A stretch of DNA of 47,804 nt. Source: Candidatus Laterigemmans baculatus (lineage in GTDB: Bacteria > Planctomycetota > Planctomycetia > Pirellulales > Pirellulaceae). A model generated the notes under the pieces. That model worked only from the letters and a program-made list of their open reading frames with translations, ran no database searches and had not been told where the DNA came from. The position numbers were made by a program, and so were the translations under genes. Positions 45,328 to 47,804 of the stretch are shown here, one piece after another. How positions within the stretch are numbered: the first letter of the stretch is position 1; the number at the start of each line of letters is the position of its first letter. The stretch lies in contig NZ_WRPR01000035.1 in assembly GCF_010367455.1 (NCBI RefSeq), forward strand, positions 1-47,804, given 5' to 3'.

Positions 45328-46404
45328 ATGCGATCGTTCGTTGCCGCCCTTCCGTTTGTGGTTCTGACCATTGTTTGCTGGGGCAACTACGGCCCCTTGA
45401 TGCACCAAGGTCAGCACTACATGCACGATGCCCTCCACCCGTTCATCGGAGTGGGTTTCGCCTACTTTGTAATCGCCGTGCTCGCCCCGAGCGTGATGCT
45501 GAAAATCTCGGGGGAGCGGGGTCATTGGTCGCGGGAAGGGGCGCTGTTCTCGTTCATTTCCGGAGCGGTCGGGGCGCTCGGGGCGCTCGGCGTGATCCTC
45601 GCCTTCACGTTCCAGGGCAAACCGATGTACGTGATGCCGCTGGTCTTCGGCGGTGCTCCGATCGTGAACACGATCGTGACGATGTGGATGGCGAAGTCGC
45701 ATACGAACATCAGCAAGAAATTTTTGCTCGGGGTGCTGACCGCGGCCATCGGAGCCGCGGGGGTGCTGTACTTCAAGCCGGCTCCCCAAGCGACGGCCCC
45801 GGCGGCCGAGCATGTCGCGGAGACCGCCGCAGCGGAGGTTCCTGAAGTCGTTGCGGCCGAGGCCGAAACGCAGCTCTCCCTGGTCGCTCTCTCGGTGTTG
45901 ATGGCGATCGTCTGCTGGGGGAGCTACGGTCCGATGTTGCACAAAGGGCAGATGAAGATGGGCGGCAGTCGGCTGCGGCCCTTCTTATGTGTGGGAGCCG
46001 CTTACTTTTTGATCGCCGTCGCCCTGCCGCTGCTGATTCTTCCGATGACCACCGGCTTACGGGATTGGTCGACGCCGGGAATGACCGAGGGCTGGATGTG
46101 GAGCTTGGCTGGCGGAGCGGCCGGCGCTCTGGGAGCCCTGGGAATCGTGTTGGCGTTCAACTTCGGGGGGAAGCCGATCTTCGTAATGCCGCTGATTTTC
46201 GGATTGGCTCCGGTGATGAATACGATCACCACGGTCACCGGGGCGGGTAGCTGGGGGCGGATCGGTCCCGAATTCATCGCCGCCGTGCTGGTCACGATTG
46301 CTGGGGCGGTGAGCGTCCTGGTGTTTGCTCCGAAACCGACCGCCCCGCCGGCGAAACCGGTGCTGGCGAGCGAACCTTCGACCACCGCCGCTCCCTCGGC
46401 ATGA
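45328..46404 (+). CDS. Internally duplicated DMT-like membrane transporter
   Basis: 358 aa with about ten hydrophobic segments arranged as two similar halves (about 1-150 and 185-335). Paired words show the duplication: TIVCWGNYGPLMHQGQ / AIVCWGSYGPMLHKGQ, HPFIGVGFAYFVIAV / RPFLCVGAAYFLIAV, GAVGALGALGVILAF / GAAGALGALGIVLAF, and GKPMYVMPLVFGGAPIVNT / GKPIFVMPLIFGLAPVMNT. The halves are linked by an Ala/Glu-rich hydrophilic segment. The overall layout resembles drug/metabolite (DMT/EamA or sugar-porter GRP) transporters. The substrate is unknown; the neighbouring amino-sugar gene makes a sugar possible (inference). Its stop overlaps the next start (ATGA). Confidence 0.82.
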   Translation: MRSFVAALPFVVLTIVCWGNYGPLMHQGQHYMHDALHPFIGVGFAYFVIAVLAPSVMLKISGERGHWSREGALFSFISGAVGALGALGVILAFTFQGKPMYVMPLVFGGAPIVNTIVTMWMAKSHTNISKKFLLGVLTAAIGAAGVLYFKPAPQATAPAAEHVAETAAAEVPEVVAAEAETQLSLVALSVLMAIVCWGSYGPMLHKGQMKMGGSRLRPFLCVGAAYFLIAVALPLLILPMTTGLRDWSTPGMTEGWMWSLAGGAAGALGALGIVLAFNFGGKPIFVMPLIFGLAPVMNTITTVTGAGSWGRIGPEFIAAVLVTIAGAVSVLVFAPKPTAPPAKPVLASEPSTTAAPSA

Positions 46405-46796
46405 GTGCTGGGATGAACGACCGGGAACGAGTCGAGGCGATCGATGATCAGATCGCCCATGTCTGGATGGTGCGGCGGTTCCTCAAGCACTGTGAAGAGG
46501 CGGAGGACGACGAGGAACTGCAGCAAATATCACGCGACCTCTACGATTTCATGTTGGCTGTGGGACCCCATCGAACCGACGGCGACGACGCGGGCTTTTT
46601 AAAACAAGCAAAGAAGAAGCTGCGTCGTCTTCGGGGGGCGACCGAGCTGTTTGTGGAAATTCAGCCGGAAGTCAGCGGGCACACGAACTTCCAGATGGCA
46701 GCCCGCTCGCTTCGGCTCGCCGTGGATAGGATTCAGCAGCTACTCGGCGGCGATTCGCTTCGAAAGGCTGCGGAACCGGAGGGGGTTTCCTCATGA
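46401..46796 (+). CDS. Small helical protein of unknown function
   Basis: 131 aa, soluble, predicted mostly helical and highly charged. Notable words are IDDQIAHVWMVRRFLKHCEE at about 13-32 and KQAKKKLRRLRGATELFVEI at about 69-88. I do not recognise a family. It overlaps both neighbours by 4 bp (ATGA at each junction), so it is translationally coupled to the duplicated transporter before it and the two-helix protein after it. It may be a cytoplasmic accessory subunit of the transporter; this is inference from context. Confidence 0.75.
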   Translation: MSAGMNDRERVEAIDDQIAHVWMVRRFLKHCEEAEDDEELQQISRDLYDFMLAVGPHRTDGDDAGFLKQAKKKLRRLRGATELFVEIQPEVSGHTNFQMAARSLRLAVDRIQQLLGGDSLRKAAEPEGVSS

Positions 46797-46969
46797 GTCC
46801 GCTTCCTCTGGTTCTGATTCTGGTTGGCGCGGCGATCCAGCTTTTGGGAGTCGTATTCTTCGCCGTCATCGCCGACTCGTTTCAGGTGCTGCCGCTCTTC
46901 GTTGTGATCAGCATCGGCTCGGCGATCGAAGCGGCTGGAGTGCTGACCCTGCTGCGGCGGCGGGGATAG
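46793..46969 (+). CDS. 58-residue two-helix membrane protein
   Basis: Starts MSPLPLVLILVGAAIQLLGV and ends LLRRRG. Two hydrophobic helices (about 4-24 and 31-53) are followed by a basic C-terminus, giving an inside-positive hairpin. The ATG overlaps the preceding TGA (ATGA). It is shorter than common ORF cut-offs. No family is recognised; coupling suggests it works with the transporter encoded two genes upstream. Confidence 0.65.
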   Translation: MSPLPLVLILVGAAIQLLGVVFFAVIADSFQVLPLFVVISIGSAIEAAGVLTLLRRRG

Positions 46970-47128
46970 CACGGGGTCGTGCAGGTAGAAAACGGGCTGC
47001 GGGGAATCGATTTCTCTTGGCCCTCGCATCCGCTTCTGATACCTTCCTGGCACGCGGCTGTGAACCGAAACTTGGTTCGATCGCAGTGCAGGAACCGCGT
47101 GAAACCGTCGCCATGGAAGGAGTACGGA

Positions 47129-47650
47129 ATGGGACGCACGAAGCAGTCTCCCGTTGCTGTTCACATTCGCTGGATGATCCGCCGCGACATGCCGGCGGTC
47201 TTGGGAATCGAGAGCCAAGGCTTCGAATTTCCTTGGAGCGAAGAAGAATTCATTCGCTGCCTTCGCCAACGCAATTGCATTGGCATGGTCGCCGAACAGG
47301 ACGATCAAGTCGTGGGCTTCATGATTTACGAGCTCCACAAGAACCGCTTGCACATCCTCAACTTTGCGGTTGCCGCCGAAGCCCGCCGGACGGGCGTCGG
47401 CCGAGCGATGTGCGAGAAGCTGATCGGCAAGCTGTCGCATGAGCGTCGCAACCGCATCATGCTCGAGGTCCGCGAGACAAACCTCGACGCCCAGCTGTTC
47501 TTCCGCAGCCTCGGCTTCCGCGCGATCTCGGTGCTTCGCGATTTCTACGACGACTCGACCGAAGACGCGTATCTGATGCAGTTGCGGTACCACCCCTCGC
47601 AAGAGGAGCTGGCTTCGCCGACCAACCGCATCACGCGACTGGCTGGCTGA
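47129..47650 (+). CDS. rimI: Ribosomal protein S18-alanine N-acetyltransferase-like GNAT
   Basis: 173 aa from the ATG at 47129, which has AAGGAG at a six-base spacing; the frame is open further upstream but without family likeness. GNAT motifs are IRWMIRRDMPAVLGIESQGF and WSEEEFIRCLRQRN in the N-terminal region. The acetyl-CoA site is LNFAVAAEARRTGVGRAMCE (R-x-x-G-x-G/A). The C-terminal part has LEVRETNLDAQLFFRSLGFR and ISVLRDFYDDSTEDAYLM, which match RimI proteins closely. RimI acetylates the N-terminal Ala of ribosomal protein S18. The 20-residue N-terminal extension is a little longer than E. coli RimI. Confidence 0.9.
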   Translation: MGRTKQSPVAVHIRWMIRRDMPAVLGIESQGFEFPWSEEEFIRCLRQRNCIGMVAEQDDQVVGFMIYELHKNRLHILNFAVAAEARRTGVGRAMCEKLIGKLSHERRNRIMLEVRETNLDAQLFFRSLGFRAISVLRDFYDDSTEDAYLMQLRYHPSQEELASPTNRITRLAG

Positions 47651-47675
47651 GCCAGAGCTCAGCCGATTTTCTTGC

Positions 47676-47714
47676 GGCTTCCCCAAGCGTGAGTACACGC
47701 TCCCCGGGGAAGCC
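47676..47714 (+). terminator. Stem-loop after rimI
   Basis: GGCTTCCCC at 47676-47684 pairs with GGGGAAGCC at 47706-47714, enclosing a second stem AGCGTG-AGTA-CACGCT. There is no T-run, so it may be a Rho-independent-like hairpin of weak type or an RNA-stabilising structure. Confidence 0.5.
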
Positions 47715-47768
47715 TAGCTGGACAGCGCCACTTTGGATTGGTTCGGAGCAGGACGGCTCGCGGAAAAA

Positions 47769-47804
47769 TCGTTTAACGGCAAGCCGAAGGCGACTGCTTT
47801 TTAA
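47769..47804. repeat. Family-1 palindromic hairpin, copy D (cut by window end)
   Basis: The left arm 47769-47794 is identical to that of copy C (TCGTTTAACGGCAAGCCGAA...), preceded by the same AAAAATCG context and followed by TGCTTTTTAA of the loop. The right arm lies beyond the window. Confidence 0.85.

Noticed and set aside
43258-45942. Open frame of nearly 900 codons on the minus strand opposite the NagB-PIG-L gene
   Set aside because: It mirrors codons of a well-supported gene; the predicted protein shows only His/Arg-rich shadow composition.

Overview
The window is about 48 kb of GC-rich bacterial chromosome with the marks of a planctomycete, most likely of the Pirellulaceae/Pirellulales. 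The evidence is a DUF6800-type mini-protein, a DUF1559 protein, a DUF4254 protein, a long NagB/PIG-L fusion, a beta-RFAP synthase of methanopterin synthesis, a dnaG-rpoD pair and many intergenic palindromic repeats. I see no phage, plasmid, transposase gene, rRNA, tRNA or CRISPR array. It looks like core chromosome peppered with small palindromic elements.

Layout. 0.25-2.2 kb (+): two-gene ABC importer without its binding protein, then a 58-residue DUF6800 protein whose 3' end overlaps cmk. 2.2-10.5 kb (-): HAD hydrolase, gnd, beta-RFAP synthase, DUF58 protein, TgpA-like transglutaminase and cmk, mostly closely spaced or overlapping. 10.8-11.8 kb (+): Gfo/Idh/MocA oxidoreductase. 12.1-16.5 kb (-): ABC exporter made of ATPase, double-FtsX permease and HlyD-type adaptor; then an SMP-30-like protein (-). 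17.7-20.1 kb (+): DUF1559, creatininase and DUF4254 proteins. 20.3-20.7 kb (-): small coiled-coil lipoprotein. 21-25.1 kb (+): a possible 27-codon leader, dnaG and rpoD, closed by a strong hairpin terminator. 25.5-27.9 kb (-): TolC-family lipoprotein. 28.4-30.1 kb (+): a secreted Pro/Ala-rich unknown and a secreted dienelactone-hydrolase-like enzyme. 30.3-33.1 kb (-): leuS. 33.3-34.1 kb (+): map. 34.1-34.9 kb (-): SDR dehydrogenase. 35.2-43.3 kb (+): seven-gene membrane operon RDD / SpoIIM-like / multi-TM unknown / DUF4129 / DUF4350 / MoxR AAA+ ATPase / DUF58. 43.3-47.7 kb (+): NagB-PIG-L fusion, internally duplicated DMT-like membrane protein, two small overlapping genes and rimI.

How the genes work together. 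The clearest candidate for an uncharacterised system is the RDD...MoxR-DUF58 operon. Its genes overlap by 1-11 bases, most products are membrane proteins, and the MoxR ATPase with DUF58 (a VWA-like fold) is a known pairing whose substrate is unknown in most bacteria. The periplasmic-transglutaminase partner that often accompanies MoxR-DUF58 sits instead about 30 kb away, next to a second DUF58 gene. A second point of interest is the NagB-PIG-L fusion, whose NagB half lacks both aspartates known to be catalytic in E. coli NagB. The beta-RFAP synthase implies a tetrahydromethanopterin C1 pathway.

Repeats. At least two dispersed hairpin families are present. Family 1 (arm beginning TCGTTTAACGGCAAGCC) has four copies in or near 5' regions. 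Family 2 (containing CGCTAGCG/GGCTAGCGCC) has about five copies, mostly in 3' or convergent gaps. There are also a 34-bp tandem/inverted cluster, a 210-bp element with perfect 20-bp terminal inverted repeats, and in-frame minisatellites in the tails of three proteins of one operon. All functional calls come from reading motifs by eye; no database search was run.
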